NCBI GenBank assembly: GCA_903854805.1 | Contig: CAINXK010000013.1 | Coordinates: forward strand, 16,411 to 80,410 | Source of the DNA: an uncultured Anaerolineae bacterium | GTDB lineage: Bacteria > Chloroflexota > Anaerolineae > Anaerolineales > Villigracilaceae | Direction of reading: 5' to 3' | Length of the DNA: 64,000 bases | Shown: piece by piece, positions 63,155 through 64,000 of the stretch | Layout: each line of letters starts with the position of its first letter | Numbering within the stretch: position 1 is the first letter of the stretch | Translations under genes and position numbers: made by a program | Notes under the pieces: model-generated | The model's input: only the letters and a program-made list of their open reading frames with translations | Databases searched by the model: none | What the model was told of the DNA's origin: nothing

Positions 63155-63337
63155 TCTATATTTTCTCTGGCCCCCCTGAGAAATTCTCGCATACTTTACC
63201 TTATATCCCCACATATATCCCCACACATGGGGATGACAGCTCCCCACATTTATTTGTATATTGTACTTAGTCGAACCCAAACAGGCAGTTATGCCTTTCA
63301 ACACTTATCGATATCGTTCAAAAAAGGAGACAAACTC

Positions 63338-64000
63338 ATGACCATCAATACAAAGACCGCGATCAAGGAGAACAAAATGCAGATAACAAGCTCGAAAGTC
63401 ATCCGTTGGGCAGGTTTGGCAGCGATGGGGTCAGGGATCCTGTATATCACTGTTCAGGCGATCCATCCACTTGACGTTTTTTCGTCAGTCACCACCGCCC
63501 GCTGGGCGATCGTCCACTACTTGAGCATCGTCATGGATATCCTGGGTATGCTTGGCCTTGCGGGGCTCTACGCCAGACAGGTGGAAAAATCAGGTTGGCT
63601 GGGTCTGGCGGGCTTTCTCCTGTTTAGCGGCTTCTGGGCGTTCTCAGTGGCCCTCCATTTCATCGAAGCCTTTATTTCGCCGGTGGTGGCGAATGCAGCG
63701 CCGAAGTTTGTCGAGGGACTTTTGGGGATGGTTACCAACACCCCAGGTGAGTTTAACCTCGGCGCTCTCCCAAACGTCTATGGGCTGCTAATAGGGGTTG
63801 TTGGATATGTGCTCGGTGGACTTTTGTTTGGCATCGCTACGTTCCGCGCCCGTGTCCTGCCGCGCTGGGCGGGCGCGCTACTTGCAGTGGGTGTCATATT
63901 GCCCCCCCTTCTGTCAACCGTGGTTCACCACCCATTCGATCGGTTATTCGCAGTGCCGGTGGGGTTGGCTATGGCCTGGCTGGGATATGCGCTCTGGTCT
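63338..64000 (+). CDS. Multi-pass membrane protein, incomplete at the right edge
   Basis: 221 codons are visible from an ATG at 63338, with AAAAAGGAGA upstream. About six hydrophobic segments (for example VIRWAGLAAMGSGILYITVQ, IVMDILGMLGLAGLY, LGLAGFLLFSGFWAFSVAL) alternate with short loops. The pattern is like that of the DUF4386 proteins upstream and of other small Chloroflexota membrane proteins, but I cannot name the family. The first 13 codons before a second ATG at 63377 are not hydrophobic and could be dispensable. The end of the gene lies outside the window. Confidence 0.65.
   Translation, partial: MTINTKTAIKENKMQITSSKVIRWAGLAAMGSGILYITVQAIHPLDVFSSVTTARWAIVHYLSIVMDILGMLGLAGLYARQVEKSGWLGLAGFLLFSGFWAFSVALHFIEAFISPVVANAAPKFVEGLLGMVTNTPGEFNLGALPNVYGLLIGVVGYVLGGLLFGIATFRARVLPRWAGALLAVGVILPPLLSTVVHHPFDRLFAVPVGLAMAWLGYALWS

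Noticed and set aside
63190..63250. Repeated ATATCCCCAC words suggesting an iteron or CRISPR
   Set aside because: Only two or three short, unevenly spaced copies; far too few for an origin or array.

Overview
The window looks like part of a chromosome from a member of the Chloroflexota, most likely class Anaerolineae. The clues are Thr/Pro-rich linkers of the (TPTxT)n kind, two large MalT/LuxR-type regulators, a RecG with a long N-terminal extension, a FakA/DegV cluster next to rpmB, an SFI-like cell-division protein and a tRNA without an encoded complete CCA. This is inference from gene content; no rRNA is present. There is no phage, no complete insertion sequence and no CRISPR array.

Layout. 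1-8.3 kb: end of a cell-division gene, tRNA-Leu with a clear promoter and terminator, a Thr/Pro-repeat membrane protein, a membrane-anchored cyclophilin, an MFS transporter, small conserved proteins and an APC permease. 8.3-9.2 kb holds no convincing gene. 9.2-17.9 kb: a LysM lipoprotein, TPR, rhodanese, DUF971, SH3 and alpha/beta-hydrolase genes and several membrane proteins. 18-25.9 kb: a MacAB-like export locus (two adaptor paralogues, ATPase, permease) followed by a response regulator/histidine kinase pair and a histidine phosphatase.

26.2-34.6 kb is the most interesting region. Seven co-directional genes encode a full eukaryote-like ubiquitin-type conjugation system: an E1 with a GntR-type DNA-binding domain fused to its N-terminus, a membrane RING-type E3 candidate, an E2 with HPN motif and catalytic Cys fused to a ubiquitin-like domain, a free ubiquitin-like protein ending in Ala-Gly, a JAMM deconjugase, a membrane FHA protein and a secreted/anchored VWA protein. 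A Ser/Thr kinase and ribulose-phosphate epimerase follow. A TGGTC-T-GACCA palindrome 18 bases before the E1 start is a good candidate for autoregulation by the E1's own HTH domain.

34.7-40.3 kb: rpmB, an Asp23/Gls24 protein, FakA, a GT-C glycosyltransferase and two DegV (FakB-like) proteins. 40.3-45.6 kb, on the minus strand: a TerY-type phosphorylation module (VWA, PP2C, separate TerY_C zinc ribbon, beta-helix protein, kinase with zinc ribbon). 46-50.8 kb: recG, coaD, a coiled-coil protein and an SMP-30 lactonase-like gene.

51-64 kb is accessory-looking: a pRiA4b ORF-3-like protein, two MalT-like regulators, two tandem DUF4386 membrane proteins with similar leaders, two tandem zinc-free MDR oxidoreductases and an incomplete membrane protein. 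The second MalT-like gene carries a palindromic repeat inserted in frame. Several genes have a -10 box only 5-9 bases before ATG and no Shine-Dalgarno, which suggests leaderless mRNAs.
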